The notes beneath the pieces were generated by a model. That model was not told the DNA's origin. It was given only the letters and a program-made list of their open reading frames with translations, and searched no databases. The position numbers and the translations under genes were made by a program. Source: Hydractinia symbiolongicarpus (lineage: Eukaryota > Cnidaria > Hydrozoa > Anthoathecata > Hydractiniidae). From it: a DNA stretch of 64,000 nucleotides. Positions 1-14,813 of this stretch are shown piece by piece; position 1 is the stretch's first letter, and the number at the start of each line of letters is the position of its first letter. The stretch spans positions 1,862,001-1,926,000 of the forward strand of contig NC_079880.1 of NCBI RefSeq assembly GCF_029227915.1, in the 5' to 3' direction.

Positions 1-1199
1 AAATCGTTCGGGAAATGAGTTTACTCCCTGGGTACTTTCTTTGTATACTTTTGACTATACGGGCCAAGCCTAGGATTTACGGGAAATCGCGGGTTTTCGT
101 TTGCCGGCGATTAAACTTCTTTTATTCAGCGTCTCATCAAAAATGAAAACATTTTTAAAAACTACAAGTCTCATGCGGCTTAGTGGTGAAAAAATAATTT
201 AAAAAATCGTTCGGGAAATGAGTTTAATCCCTGGGTACTTTCTTTGTATACTTTTGACTATACGGGCCAAGTCTGGGATTTACGGGAAATCGCGGCTTTT
301 CGTTTGCCGGCGATTAAACTTCTTTTATTCAGCGTCCCATCAAATATGAAAATATTTTTGAAAACTACAAGTCTCATGCGTTTAGTGGTAAAAAAATAAT
401 ATAAAAAATCGTTCGGGAAATGAGTTTACTCCCTGGGTACTTTCTTTGTATACTTTTAACTATACGGGCCAAGCCCGGGATTTACGGGATATCGCGGGTT
501 TTCGTTTGCCGGCGATTAAACTTCTTTTATTCAGCGTCTCATCAAAAATGAAAACATTTTTGAAAACTACAAGTCTCATGCGTTTTAGTGGTGAAAAAGT
601 AATTTAAAAAATCGTTCGGGAAATGAGTTTACTCACTGGGTACTCTCTTTGTATACTTTTGACTATACGGGCCGAGTTCGGGATTTACGGGAAATCGCGG
701 ATTTTCGTTTGCCGGCGATTAAACTTCTTTTATCCAGCGTCCCATCAAATATGAAAATATTTTTGAAAACTACAAGTCTCATGCGTTTAGTGGTAAAAAA
801 ATAATATAAAAAATCGTTCGGGAAATGAGTTTACTCCCTGGGTACTTTCTTTGTATACTTTTGACTATACGGGCCAAGCCCGGGATTTACGGGAAATCGC
901 GGGTTTTCGTTTGCCGGCGATTAAACTTCTTTTATTCAGCGTCTTATCAAAAATAAAAACATTTTTAAAAACTACAAGTCTTATGCGTTTTAGTGGTGAA
1001 AAAATAATTTAAAAAATCGTTCTGGAAATGAGTTTACTCCCTGGGTACTTTCTTTGTATACTTTTGACTATACGGGCCGAGTCCGGGATTTAGGGAAATC
1101 GCAGGTTTTCCTTTGCCGGGGATTAAACTGCTTTTATTCAGCGTCTCATCAAAAATAAAAATATTTTTGAAAACTACAAGTCTCATGCGTTTTAGTGGT

Positions 1200-2590
1200 G
1201 AAAAAATAATTTAAAAAATCGTTCGGGAAATGAGTTTACTCACTGGGTACTTTCCTTGTATACTTTTAACTATACGGACCGAGTCCGGGATTTACGGGAA
1301 ATCGCGGGTTTTCGTTTGCAGGCGATTAAACTTCTTTTATTCAGCGTCTCATCAAAAATGAAAACATTTTTAAAAACTACAAGTCTCATGGGCTTTAGTG
1401 GTGAAATAATAATTTAAAAAATCGTTTGGGAAATGAGTTTACTCCCTGGGTACTTTCTTTGTATACTTTTGATTATACGGGCCGAGTTCGGGATTTACAG
1501 GAAATCGCTGATTTTCGTTTGCCGGCGATTAAACTTCTTTTATCCAGCGTCCCATCAAATATGAAAATATTTTTGAAAACTACAAGTCTCATGCGTTTAG
1601 TGGTAAAAAAATAATATAAAAAATCGTTCGGGAAATGAGTTTACTCCCTGGGTACTTTCTTTGTATACTTTTGACTATACGGGCCAAGCCCGGAATTTAA
1701 GGGAAATCGCGGGTTTTCGTTTGCCGGCGATTAAACTTCTTTTATTCAGCGTCTCATCAAAAATGAAAACATTTTTAAAAACTACAAGTCTTATGCGTTT
1801 TAGTGGTGAAAAAATAATTTAAAAAATCGTTCTGGAAATGAGTTTACTCCCTGGGTACTTTCTTTGTATACTTTTGACTATACGGGCCGAGTCCGGGATT
1901 TAGGGAAATCGCAGGTTTTCGTTTGCCGGCGATTAAACTGCTTTTATTCAGCGTCTCATCAAAAATGAAAATATTTTTGAAAACTACAAGTCTCATGCGT
2001 TTTAGTGGTGAAAAAATAATTTAAAAAATCGTTCGGGAAATGAGTTTACTCACTGGGTACTTTCCTTGTATACTTTTAAATATACGGACCGAGTCCGGGA
2101 TTTACGGGAAATCGCGGGTTTTCGTTTGCCGGCGATTAAACTTCTTTTATTCAGCGTCTCATCAAATAAGAAAACATTTTTAAAAACTACAAGTCTCATG
2201 GGCTTTAGTGGTGAAATAATAATTTAAAAAATCGTTTGGGAAATGAGTTTACTCCCTGGGTACTTTCTTTGTATACTTTTGACTATACGGGCCGAGTCCA
2301 GGATTTACGGGAAATCGCAGGTTTTCGTTTGCCGGCGATTAAACTGCTTTTATTCAGCGTCTCATCAAAAATGAAAACATTTTTGAAAACTACAAGTCTC
2401 ATGCGTTTTAGTGGTGAAAAAGTAATTTAAAAAATCGTTCGGGAAATGAGTTTACTCCCTGGGTACTTTCTTTGTATACTTTTGACTATACGGGCCAAGC
2501 CCGGGATTTACGGGAAATCGCGGGTTTTCGTTTGCCGGCGATTAAACTTCTTTTATTCAGCGTCTCATCAAAAATAAAAACATTTTTGAA
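1200..2590 (+). repeat. Higher-order block, first copy of a 15-monomer-offset duplication
   Basis: Diagnostic variants here recur 3041 bp downstream, which is 15 monomers: the monomer starting at 1426 matches that at 4467, ccggaattta at 1690 matches 4731, and 2236 matches 5277. The match starts near 1200 (4241 in the copy) and decays near 2590 (5630), where the next downstream match shifts to an offset of 3243 (2845 to 6088). The block edges are read from variant positions and are approximate. Confidence 0.8.
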
Positions 2591-3459
2591 AACTACAAGT
2601 CTCATGCGTTTTAGTGGTGAAAAAATAATTTAAAAAATCGTTCGGGAAATGAGTTTACTCACTGGGTACTTTCCTTGTATACTTTTAACTATACGGACCG
2701 AGTCCGGGATTTACGGGAAATCGCGGGTTTTCGTTTGCCAGCGATTAAACTTCTTTTATTCAGCGTCTCATCAAAAATGAAAACATTTTTAAAAACTACA
2801 AGTCTCATGGGCTTTAGTGGTGAAATAATAATTTAAAAAATCGTTTGGGAAATGAGTTTACTCCCTGGGTACTTTCTTTGTATACTTTTGATTATACGGG
2901 CCGAGTTCGGGATTTACGGGAAATCGCTGATTTTCGTTTGCCGGCGATTAAACTTCTTTTATCCAGCGTCCCATCAAATATGAAAATATTTTTGAAAACT
3001 ACAAGTCTCATGCGTTTAGTGGTAAAAAAATAATATAAAAAATCGTTCGGGAAATGAGTTTACTCCCTGGGAACTTTCTTTGTATACTTTTGACTATACG
3101 GGCCGAGTCCGGGATTTACGGGAAAGCGCGGATTTTTGTTTGCCGGCGATTAAACTTCTTTTATTCAGCGTCCCATCAAATATGAAAATATTTTTGAAAA
3201 CTACAAGTCCAATGCGTTTTAGTGGTGAAATAATAATTTAAAAAATCGTTTGGGAAATGAGTTTACTCCCTGGGTACTTTCTTTGTATACTTTTGACTAT
3301 ACGGGCCGAGTCCAGGATTTACGGGAAATCGCAGGTTTTCGTTTGCCGGCGATTAAACTTCATTTATTCAGCGTCTCATCAAAAATAAAAACATTTTTAA
3401 AAACTACAATTCTCATGCGTTTTAGTGGTGAAAAAGTAATTTAAATAATCGTTCGGGAA

Positions 3460-4060
3460 ATGAGTTTACTCCCTGGGTACTTTCTTTGTATACTTTTGAC
3501 TATACGGGCCGAGTCCGGGATTTACGGGAAATCGGGGATTTTCGTTTGCCGGCGATTAAACTTCTTTTATTCAGCGTCCCATCAAATATGAAAATATTTT
3601 TGAAAAATATAAGTCTCATGCGTTTAGTGGTAAAAAAATAATATAAAAAATCGTTCGGGAAATGAGTTTACTCCCTGGGTACTTTCTTTGTATACTTTTG
3701 ACCATACGGGCCAAGCCCGGGATTTACGGGAAATGTCGGGTTTTCGTTTGCCGGCGATTAAACTTCTTTTTTTCAGCGTCTCATCAAAAATAAAAACATT
3801 TTTAAAAACTACAAGTCTCGTGCGTTTTAGTGGTGAAAAAGTAATTTAAATAATCGTTCGGGAAATGAGTTTACTCCCTGGGTACTTTCTTTGTATTCTT
3901 TTGACTATACGGGCCGAGTCCGGGATTTACGGGAAATCGGGGATTTTCGTTTGCCGGCGATTAAACTTCTTTTATTCAGCGTCCCATCAAATATGAAAAT
4001 ATTTTTGAAAACTACAAGTCTCATGGGCTTTAGTGGTGAAAAAGTAATTTAAAAAATCGT
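3460..4060 (+). repeat. Segment re-used 30-32 monomers downstream
   Basis: The unusual variant ttgaccatacgg at 3698 recurs at 9778 (offset 6080, 30 monomers). The rare gtctcgtgcg at 3815 recurs at 10301 (offset 6486, 32 monomers). The two-monomer change of offset over this short distance shows that two monomers were gained at 9.9-10.3 kb or lost here after the duplication. Confidence 0.7.
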
Positions 4061-4669
4061 TCGGGAAATGAGTTTACCCCCTGGGTACTTTCTTTGTATA
4101 CTTTTGACTATACGGGCCAAGTCCGGGATTTACGGGAAATCGCGGCTTTTCGTTTGCCGGCGATTAAACTTCTTTTATTCAGCGTCCCATCAAATATGAA
4201 AATATTTTTGAAAACTACAAGTCTCATGCGTTTTAGTGGTGAAAAAATAATATAAAAAATCGTTCGGGAAATGAGTTTACTCACTGGGTACTTTCCTTGT
4301 ATACTTTTAACTATACGGACCGAGTCCGGGATTTACGGGAAATCGCGGGTTTTCGTTTGCCGGCGATTAAACTTCTTTTATTCAGCGTCTCATCAAAAAT
4401 GAAAACATTTTTAAAAACTACAAGTCTCATGGGCTTTAGTGGTGAAATAATAATTTAAAAAATCGTTTGGGAAATGAGTTTACTCCCTGGGTACTTTCTT
4501 TGTATACTTTTGATTATACGGGCCGAGTTCGGGATTTACAGGAAATCGCTGATTTTCGTTTGCCGGCGATTAAACTTCTTTTATCCAGCGTCCCATCAAA
4601 TATGAAAATATTTTTGAAAACTACAAGTCTCATGCGTTTAGTGGTAAAAAAATAATATAAAAAATCGTT

Positions 4670-7101
4670 CGGGAAATGAGTTTACTCCCTGGGTACTTTC
4701 TTTGTATACTTTTGACTATACGGGCCAAGCCCGGAATTTAAGGGAAATCGCGGGTTTTCGTTTGCCGGCGATTAAACTTCTTTTATTCAGCGTCTCATCA
4801 AAAATGAAAACATTTTTAAAAACTACAAGTCTTATGCGTTTTAGTGGTGAAAAAATAATTTAAAAAATCGTTCTGGAAATGAGTTTACTCCCTGGGTACT
4901 TTCTTTGTATACTTTTGACTATACGGGCCGAGTCCGGGATTTAGGGAAATCGCAGGTTTTCGTTTGCCGGCGATTAAACTGCTTTTATTCAGCGTCTCAT
5001 CAAAAATGAAAATATTTTTGAAAACTACAAGTCTCATGCGTTTTAGTGGTGAAAAAATAATTTAAAAAATCGTTCGGGAAATGAGTTTACTCACTGGGTA
5101 CTTTCCTTGTATACTTTTAAATATACGGACCGAGTCCGGGATTTACGGGAAATCGCGGGTTTTCGTTTGCCGGCGATTAAACTTCTTTTATTCAGCGTCT
5201 CATCAAATAAGAAAACATTTTTAAAAACTACAAGTCTCATGGGCTTTAGTGGTGAAATAATAATTTAAAAAATCGTTTGGGAAATGAGTTTACTCCCTGG
5301 GTACTTTCTTTGTATACTTTTGACTATACGGGCCGAGTCCAGGATTTACGGGAAATCGCAGGTTTTCGTTTGCCGGCGATTAAACTGCTTTTATTCAGCG
5401 TCTCATCAAAAATGAAAACATTTTTGAAAACTACAAGTCTCATGCGTTTTAGTGGTGAAAAAGTAATTTAAAAAATCGTTCGGGAAATGAGTTTACTCCC
5501 TGGGTACTTTCTTTGTATACTTTTGACTATACGGGCTAAGCCCGGGATTTACGGGAAATCGCGGGTTTTCGTTTGCCGGCGATTAAACTTCTTTTATTCA
5601 GCGTCTCATCAAAAATAAAAACATTTTTAAAAACTACAAGTCTTATGCGTTTTAGTGGTGAAAAAATAATTTAAAAAATCGTTCTGGAAATGAGTTTACT
5701 CCCTGGGTACTTTCTTTGTATACTTTTGACTATACGGGCCGAGTCCGGGATTTAGGGAAATCGCAGGTTTTCGTTTGCCGGCGATTAAACTGCTTTTATT
5801 CAGCGTCTCATCAAAAATAAAAATATTTTTAAAAACTACAAGTCTCATGCGTTTTAGTGGTGAAAAAATAATTTAAAAAATCGTTCGGGAAATGAGTTTA
5901 CTCACTGGGTACTTTCCTTGTATACTTTTAACTATACGGACCGAGTCCGGGATTTACGGGAAATCGCGGGTTTTCGTTTGCCAGCGATTAAACTTCTTTT
6001 ATTCAGCGTCTCATCAAAAATGAAAACATTTTTAAAAACTACAAGTCTCATGGGCTTTAGTGGTGAAATAATAATTTAAAAAATCGTTTGGGAAATGAGT
6101 TTACTCCCTGGGTACTTTCTTTGTATACTTTTGATTATACGGGCCGAGTTCGGGATTTACGGGAAATCGCTGATTTTCGTTTGCCGGCGATTAAACTTCT
6201 TTTATCCAGCGTCCCATCAAATATGAAAATATTTTTGAAAACTACAAGTCTCATGCGTTTAGTGGTAAAAAAATAATATAAAAAATCGTTCGGGAAATGA
6301 GTTTACTCCCTGGGAACTTTCTTTGTATACTTTTGACTATACGGGCCAAGCCCGGAATTTAAGGGAAATCGCGGGTTTTCGTTTGCCGGCGATTAAACTT
6401 CTTTTATTCAGCGTCTCATCAAAAATGAAAACATTTTTAAAAACTACAAGTCTCATTCGTTTTAGTGGTGAAAAAATAATTTAAAAAATCGTTCTGGAAA
6501 TGAGTTTACTCCCTGGGTACTTTCTTTGTATACTTTTGACTATACGGGCCGAGTCCGGGATTTAGGGAAATCGCAGGTTTTCGTTTGCCGGCGATTAAAC
6601 TGCTTTTATTCAGCGTCTCATCAAAAATGAAAATATTTTTGAAAACTACAAGTCTCATGCGTTTTAGTGGTGAAAAAATAATTTAAAAAATCGTTCGGGA
6701 AATGAGTTTACTCACTGGGTACTTTCCTTGTATACTTTTAAATATACGGACCGAGTCCGGGATTTACGGGAAATCGCGGGTTTTCGTTTGCCGGCGATTA
6801 AACTTCTTTTATTCAGCGTCTCATCAAATAAGAAAACATTTTTAAAAACTACAAGTCTCATGGGCTTTAGTGGTGAAATAATAATTTAAAAAATCGTTTG
6901 GGAAATGAGTTTACTCCCTGGGTACTTTCTTTGTATACTTTTGACTATACGGGCCGAGTCCAGGATTTACGGGAAATCGCAGGTTTTCGTTTGCCGGCGA
7001 TTAAACTTCTTTTATTCAGCGTCTCATCAAAAATGAAAACATTTTTGAAAACTACAAGTCTCATGCGTTTTAGTGGTGAAAAAGTAATTTAAATAATCGT
7101 T
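4670..7101 (+). repeat. 12-monomer higher-order unit, copy A
   Basis: This 2432-bp unit is followed directly by a second copy. Matching variant positions, all offset by exactly 2432, are ccggaattta at 4731 and 7163, the rare gggcta at 5533 and 7965, the monomer starts 6088 and 8520, and a second ccggaattta at 6352 and 8784. The left end of the unit also forms part of the 3041-bp duplication, so successive amplifications overlap. Confidence 0.85.
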
Positions 7102-9533
7102 CGGGAAATGAGTTTACTCCCTGGGTACTTTCTTTGTATACTTTTGACTATACGGGCCAAGCCCGGAATTTAAGGGAAATCGCGGGTTTTCGTTTGCCGG
7201 CGATTAAACTTCTTTTATTCAGCGTCTCATCAAAAATGAAAACATTTTTAAAAACTACAAGTCTTATGCGTTTTAGTGGTGAAAAAATAATTTAAAAAAT
7301 CGTTCTGGAAATGAGTTTACTCCCTGGGTACTTTCTTTGTATACTTTTGACTATACGGGCCGAGTCCGGGATTTAGGGAAATCGCAGGTTTTCGTTTGCC
7401 GGCGATTAAACTGCTTTTATTCAGCGTCTCATCAAAAATGAAAATATTTTTGAAAACTACAAGTCTCATGCGTTTTAGTGGTGAAAAAATAATTTAAAAA
7501 ATCGTTCGGGAAATGAGTTTACTCACTGGGTACTTTCCTTGTATACTTTTAAATATACGGACCGAGTCCGGGATTTACGGGAAATCGCGGGTTTTCGTTT
7601 GCCGGCGATTAAACTTCTTTTATTCAGCGTCTCATCAAATAAGAAAACATTTTTAAAAACTACAAGTCTCATGGGCTTTAGTGGTGAAATAATAATTTAA
7701 AAAATCGTTTGGGAAATGAGTTTACTCCCTGGGTACTTTCTTTGTATACTTTTGACTATACGGGCCGAGTCCAGGATTTACGGGAAATCGCAGGTTTTCG
7801 TTTGCCGGCGATTAAACTGCTTTTATTCAGCGTCTCATCAAAAATGAAAACATTTTTGAAAACTACAAGTCTCATGCGTTTTAGTGGTGAAAAAGTAATT
7901 TAAAAAATCGTTCGGGAAATGAGTTTACTCCCTGGGTACTTTCTTTGTATACTTTTGACTATACGGGCTAAGCCCGGGATTTACGGGAAATCGCGGGTTT
8001 TCGTTTGCCGGCGATTAAACTTCTTTTATTCAGCGTCTCATCAAAAATAAAAACATTTTTAAAAACTACAAGTCTTATGCGTTTTAGTGGTGAAAAAATA
8101 ATTTAAAAAATCGTTCTGGAAATGAGTTTACTCCCTGGGTACTTTCTTTGTATACTTTTGACTATACGGGCCGAGTCCTGGATTTAGGGAAATCGCAGGT
8201 TTTCGTTTGCCGGCGATTAAACTGCTTTTATTCAGCGTCTCATCAAAAATAAAAATATTTTTGAAAACTACAAGTCTCATGCGTTTTAGTGGTGAAAAAA
8301 TAATTTAAAAAATTGTTCGGGAAATGAGTTTACTCACTGGGTACTTTCCTTGTATACTTTTAACTATACGGACCGAGTCCGGGATTTACGGGAAATCGCG
8401 GGTTTTCGTTTGCCAGCGATTAAACTTCTTTTATTCAGCGTCTCATCAAAAATGAAAACATTTTTAAAAACTACAAGTCTCATGGGCTTTAGTGGTGAAA
8501 TAATAATTTAAAAAATCGTTTGGGAAATGAGTTTACTCCCTGGGTACTTTCTTTGTATACTTTTGATTATACGGGCCGAGTTCGGGATTTACGGGAAATC
8601 GCTGATTTTCGTTTGCCGGCGATTAAACTTCTTTTATCCAGCGTCCCATCAAATATGAAAATATTTTTGAAAACTACAAGTCTCATGCGTTTAGTGGTAA
8701 AAAAATAATATAAAAAATCGTTCGGGAAATGAGTTTACTCCCTGGGAACTTTCTTTGTATACTTTTGACTATACGGGCCAAGCCCGGAATTTAAGGGAAA
8801 TCGCGGGTTTTCGTTTGCCGGCGATTAAACTTCTTTTATTCAGCGTCTCATCAAAAATGAAAACATTTTTAAAAACTACAAGTCTTATGCGTTTTAGTGG
8901 TGAAAAAATAATTTAAAAAATCGTTCTGGAAATGAGTTTACTCCCTGGGTACTTTCTTTGTATACTTTTGACTATACGGGCCGAGTCCGGGATTTAGGGA
9001 AATCGCAGGTTTTCGTTTGCCGGCGATTAAACTGCTTTTATTCAGCGTCTCATCAAAAATGAAAATATTTTTGAAAACTACAAGTCTCATGCGTTTTAGT
9101 GGTGAAAAAATAATTTAAAAAATCGTTCGGGAAATGAGTTTACTCACTGGGTACTTTCCTTGTATACTTTTAAATATACGGACCGAGTCCGGGATTTACG
9201 GGAAATCGCGGGTTTTCGTTTGCCGGCGATTAAACTTCTTTTATTCAGCGTCTCATCAAATAAGAAAACATTTTTAAAAACTACAAGTCTCATGGGCTTT
9301 AGTGGTGAAATAATAATTTAAAAAATCGTTTGGGAAATGAGTTTACTCCCTGGGTACTTTCTTTGTATACTTTTGACTATACGGACCGAGTCCAGGATTT
9401 ACGGGAAATCGCAGGTTTTCGTTTGCCGGCGATTAAACTTCTTTTATTCAGCGTCTCATCAAAAATGAAAACATTTTTGAAAACTACAAGTCTCATGCGT
9501 TTTAGTGGTGAAAAAGTAATTTAAATAATCGTT
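7102..9533 (+). repeat. 12-monomer higher-order unit, copy B
   Basis: Second tandem copy of the 2432-bp unit. It departs from copy A at only a few places, for example tatacggacc at 9379 where copy A has tatacgggcc, and gtcctgg near 8175. After about 9570 the register is lost: the next monomer reads gggccgagtccggg instead of gggccaagcccggaa. Confidence 0.85.
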
Positions 9534-12500
9534 CGGGAAATGAGTTTACTCCCTGGGTACTTTCTTTGTATACTTTTGACTATACGGGCCGAGTCCGGGA
9601 TTTACGGGAAATCGGGGATTTTCGTTTGCCGGCGATTAAACTTCTTTTATTCAGCGTCCCATCAAATATGAAAATATTTTTGAAAACTATAAGTCTCATG
9701 CGTTTAGTGGTAAAAAAATAATATAAAAAATCGTTCGGGAAATGAGTTTACTCCCTGGGTACTTTCTTTGTATACTTTTGACCATACGGGCCAAGCCCGG
9801 GATTTACGGGAAATGTCGGGTTTTCGTTTGCCGGCGATTAAACTTCTTTTATTCAGCGTCTCATCAAAAATGAAAACATTTTTAAAAACTACAAGTCTCA
9901 TGGGCTTTAGTGGTGAAATAATAATTTAAAAAATCGTTTGGGAAATAAGTTTACTCCCTGGGTACTTTTTTTGTATACTTTTGACTATACGGGCCGAGTC
10001 CAGGATTTACGGGAAATCGCAGGTTTTCGTTTGCCGGCGATTAAACTTCTTTTATCCAGCGTCCCATCAAATATGAAAATATTTTTGAAAACTACAAGTC
10101 CAATGCGTTTTAGTGGTGAAATAATAATTTAAAAAATCGTTTGGGAAATGAGTTTACTCCCTGGGTACTTTCTTTGTATACTTTTGACTATACGGGCCGA
10201 GTCCAGGATTTACGGGAAATCGCAGGTTTTCGTTTGCCGGCGATTAAACTTCATTTATTCAGCGTCTCATCAAAAATAAAAACATTTTTAAAAACTACAA
10301 GTCTCGTGCGTTTTAGTGGTGAAAAAGTAATTTAAATAATCGTTCGGGAAATGAGTTTACTCCCTGGGTACTTTCTTTGTATTCTTTTGACTATACGGGC
10401 CGAGTCCGGGATTTACGGGAAATCGGGGATTTTCGTTTGCCGGCGATTAAACTTCTTTTATTCAGCGTCCCATCAAATATGAAAATATTTTTGAAAACTA
10501 CAAGTCTCATGGGCTTTAGTGGTGAAAAAGTAATTTAAAAAATCGTTCGGGAAATGAGTTTACCCCCTGGGTACTTTCTCTGTATACTTTTGACTATACG
10601 GGCCGAGTCCGGGATTTACGGGAAATCGCGGATTTTCGTTTGCCGGCGATTAAACTTCTTTTATCCAGCGTCCCATCAAATATGAAAATATTTTTGAAAA
10701 CTACAAGTCTCATGCGTTTTAGTGGTGAAATAATAATTTAAAAAATCGTTTGGGAAATGAGTTTACTCCCTGGGTACTTTCTTTGTATACTTTTGACTAT
10801 ACGGGCCGAGTCCAGGATTTACGGGAAATCGCAGGTTTTCGTTTGCCGGCGATTAAACTTCATTTATTCAGCGTCTCATCAAAAATAAAAACATTTTTAA
10901 AAACTACAAGTCTCATGCGTTTTAGTGTTGAAAAAGTAATTTAAATAATCGTTCGGGAAATGAGTTTACTCCCTGGGTACTTTCTTTGTATACTTTTGAC
11001 TATACGGGCCGAGTCCGGGATTTACGGGAAATCGGGGATTTTCGTTTGCTTGGAATTAAACTTCTTTTATTCAGCGTCCCATCAAATATGAAAATATTTT
11101 TGAAAACTACAAGTCTCATGCGTTTAGTGGTAAAAAAATAATATAAAAAATCGTTCGGGAAATGAGTTTACTCCCTGGGTACTTTCTTTGTATACTTTTG
11201 ACTATACGGGCCGAGTCCAGGATTTACGGGAAATCGCAGGTTTTCGTTTGCCGGCGATTAAACTTCATTTATTCAGCGTCTCATCAAAAATGAAAACATT
11301 TTTAAAAACTACAAGTCTCATGCGTTTTAGTGGTGAAAAAGTAATTTAAAAAATCGTTCGGGAAATGAGTTTACTCCCTGGGTACTTTCTTTGTATACTT
11401 TTGACTATACGGGCCAAGCCCGGGATTTACGGGAAATCGCGGGTTTTCGTTTGCCGGCGATTAAACTTCTTTTATCCAGCGTCCCATCAAATATGAAAAT
11501 ATTTTTGAAAACTACAAGTCTCATGCGTTTAGTGGTAAAAAAATAATATAAAAAATCGTTCGGGAAATGAGTTTACTCCCTGGGTACTTTCTTTGTATAC
11601 TTTTGACTATACGGGCCAAGCCCGGGATTTACGGGAAATCGCGGGTTTTCGTTTGCCGGCGATTAAACTTCTTTTATTCAGCGTCTCATCAAAAATGAAA
11701 ACATTTTTAAAAACTACAAGTCTCATGGGCTTTAGTGGTGAAATAATAATTTAAAAAATCGTTTGGGAAATGAGTTTACTCCCTGGGTACTTTCTTTGTA
11801 TACTTTTGACTATACGGGCCGAGTCCAGGATTTACGGGAAATCGCGGGTTTCCGTTTGCCGGCGATTAAACTTCTTTTATTCAGCGTCTCATCAAAAATG
11901 AAAACATTTTTGAAAACTACAAGTCTCATGCGTTTTAGTGGTGAAAAAGTAATTTAAAAAATCGTTCGGGAAATGAGTTTACTCCCTGGGTACTTTCTTT
12001 GTATACTTTTGACTATACGGGCCGAGTCCAGGATTTACGGGAAATCGCAGGTTTTCGTTTGCCGGCGATTAAACTTCATTTATTCAGCGTCTCATCAAAA
12101 ATGAAAACATTTTTAAAAACTCCAATCTCATGCGTTTTAGTGGTGAAAAAGTAATTTAAAAAATCGTTCGGGAAATGAGTTTACTCCCTGGGTACTTTCT
12201 TTGTATACTTTTGACTATACGGGCCAAGCCCGGGATTTACGGGAAATCGCGGGTTTTCGTTTGCCGGCGATTAAACTTCTTTTATCCAGCGTCCCATCAA
12301 ATATGAAAATATTTTCGAAAACTACAAGTCTCATGCGTTTAGTGGTAAAAAAATAATATAAAAAATCGTTCGGGAAATGAGTTTACTCCCTGGGTACTTT
12401 CTTTGTATACTTTTGACTATACGGGCCAAGCCCGGGATTTACGGGAAATCGCGGGTTTTCGTTTGCCGGCGATTAAACTTCTTTTATTCAGCGTCTCATC

Positions 12501-13599
12501 AAAAATGAAAACATTTTTAAAAACTACAAGTCTCATGGGCTTTAGTGGTGAAATAATAATTTAATAAATCGTTTGGGAAATGAGTTTACTCCCTGGGTAC
12601 TTTCTTTGTATACTTTTGACTATACGGGCCGAGTCCAGGATTTACGGGAAATCGCCGGTTTTCGTTTGCCGGCGATTAAACTTCATTTATTCAGCGTCTC
12701 ATCAAAAATGAAAACATTTTTAAAAACTACAAGTCTCATGCGTTTTAGTGGTGAAAAAGTAATTTAAATAATCGTTCGGGAAATGAGTTTACTCCCTGGG
12801 TACTTTCTTTGTATACTTTTGACTACACGGGCCGAGTCCGGGATTTACGGGAAATCGGGGATTTTCGTTTGCCGGCGATTAAACTTCTTTTATTCAGCAT
12901 CCCATCAAATATGAAAATATTTTTGAAAACTACAAGTCTCATGCGTTTAGTGGTAAAAAAATAATATAAAAAATCGTTCGGGAAATTAGTTTACTCCCTG
13001 GGTACTTTCTTTGTATACTTTTGACTATACGTGCCAAGCCCGGGATTTACGGGAAATCGCGGGTTTTCGTTTGCCGGCGATTAAACTGCTTTTATTCAGC
13101 GTCTCATCAAAAATGAAAACATTCTTGAAAACTACAAGTCTCATGCGTTTTAGTGGTGAAATAATAATTTAAAAAATCGTTAGGGAAATGAGTTTACTTC
13201 CTGGGTACTTTCTTTGTATACTTTTGACTATACGGGCCGAGTCCAGGATTTACGGGAAATCGCAGGTTTTCGTTTGCCGGCGATTAAACTTCATTTATTC
13301 AGCGTCTCATCAAAAATGAAAACATTTTTAAAAACTACAAGTCTCATGCGTTTTAGTGGTGAAAAAGTAATTTAAATAATCGTTCGGGAAATGAGTTTAC
13401 TCCCTGGGTACTTTCTTTGTATACTTTTGACTATACGGGCCGAGTCCGGGATTTACGGGAAATTGGGGATTTTCGTTTGCCAGCGATTAAACTTCTTTTA
13501 TTCACCGTCCCATCAAGTATGAAAATATTTTTGAAAACTACAAGTCTCATGCGTTTAGTGGTAAAAAAATAATATAAAAAATCGTTCGGGAAATGAGTT

Positions 13600-14813
13600 T
13601 ACTCCCTGGGTACTTTCTTTGTATACTTTTGACTATACGGGCCGAGTCCGGGATTTACGGGAAATCGCGGATTTTCGTTTGCCGGCGATTAAACTTCTTT
13701 TATCCAGCGTCCCATCAAATATGAAAATATCTTTGAAAACTACAAGTCTCATGCGTTTAGTGGTAAAAAGATAACATAAAAAATCGTTCGGGAAATGAGT
13801 TTACTTCCTGGGTACTTTCTTTGTATACTTTTGACTATACGGGCCAAGCCCGGGATTTACGGGAAATCGCGGGTTTTCGTTTGCCGGCGATTAAACTTCT
13901 TTTATTCAGCGTCTCATCAAAAATGAAAATATTTTTAAAAACTACAAGCCTTATGCGTTTTAGTGGTGAAAAGATAATTTAAAAAATCGTTCTGGAAATG
14001 AGTTTACTCCCTGGGTACTTTCTTTGTATACTTTTGACTATACGGGCCAAGTCCGGGATTTAGGGAAATCGCAGGTTTTCGTTTGCCGGCGATTAAACTG
14101 CTTTTATTTAGCGTCTCATCAAAAATGAAAACATTTTTGAAAACTACAAGTCTCATGCGTTTTAGTGGTGAAAAAGTAATTTAAAAAATCGTTCGGGAAA
14201 TGAGTTTACTCCCTGGGTAGTTTCTTTGTATACTTTTGACTATACGGACCAAGCCGGGATTTACGGGAAATCGCGGGTTTTCGTTTGCCGGCGATTAAAC
14301 TTTTTTTATTCAGCGTCTCATCAAAAATGAAAACGTTCTTAAAAACTACAAGTCTTATGCGTTTTAGTGGTGAAAAAATAATTTAAAAAATCGTTCTGGA
14401 AATGAGTTTACTCACAGGGTACTTTCTTTGTATACATTCGACTATACGTGCCAAGCCTGGGATTTACGGGAAATCGCGGGTTTTCGTTTGCCGGCGATCA
14501 AACTGCTTTTATTCAGCGTCTCATCAAAAATGAAAACATTCTTGAAAACTACAAGTCTCATGCGTTTTAGTGGTGAAAAAGTAATTTAAAAAATCGCTCG
14601 GGAAATGAGTTTACTCCCTGGGTACTTTCTTTGTATACTTTTGACTATACGGGCCAAGCCCGGGATTTACGGAAAAACGCAGGTTTTCGTTTGTCGGCGA
14701 TTAAACCTCTTTTATTCAGCGTCTCATCAAAAATGAAAACATTTTTGAAAACTACAAGTCTCATGCGTTTAGTGGTAAAAAAATAATATAAAAAATCGCT
14801 CGGGAAATGAGTT
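13600..14813 (+). repeat. 6-monomer higher-order unit, copy A
   Basis: This 1214-bp block recurs immediately downstream. Private variants shared by both copies at the same offset include atgaaaatatctttg (13721 and 14935), tggtaaaaagataacat, the deleted base in ggaccaagccggg (14246 and 15460), and cattcgactatacgtgcc. Confidence 0.85.

Noticed and set aside
1426-12767. Repeated 62-65 codon open frames beginning MGNEFTPWVLSLYTFDYT on the + strand
   Set aside because: They are the satellite monomer read in one frame. They start and stop at the same monomer positions, differ by frame-changing indels, and many monomers lack them. The monomer length is not a multiple of three, so no continuous repeat protein can arise.
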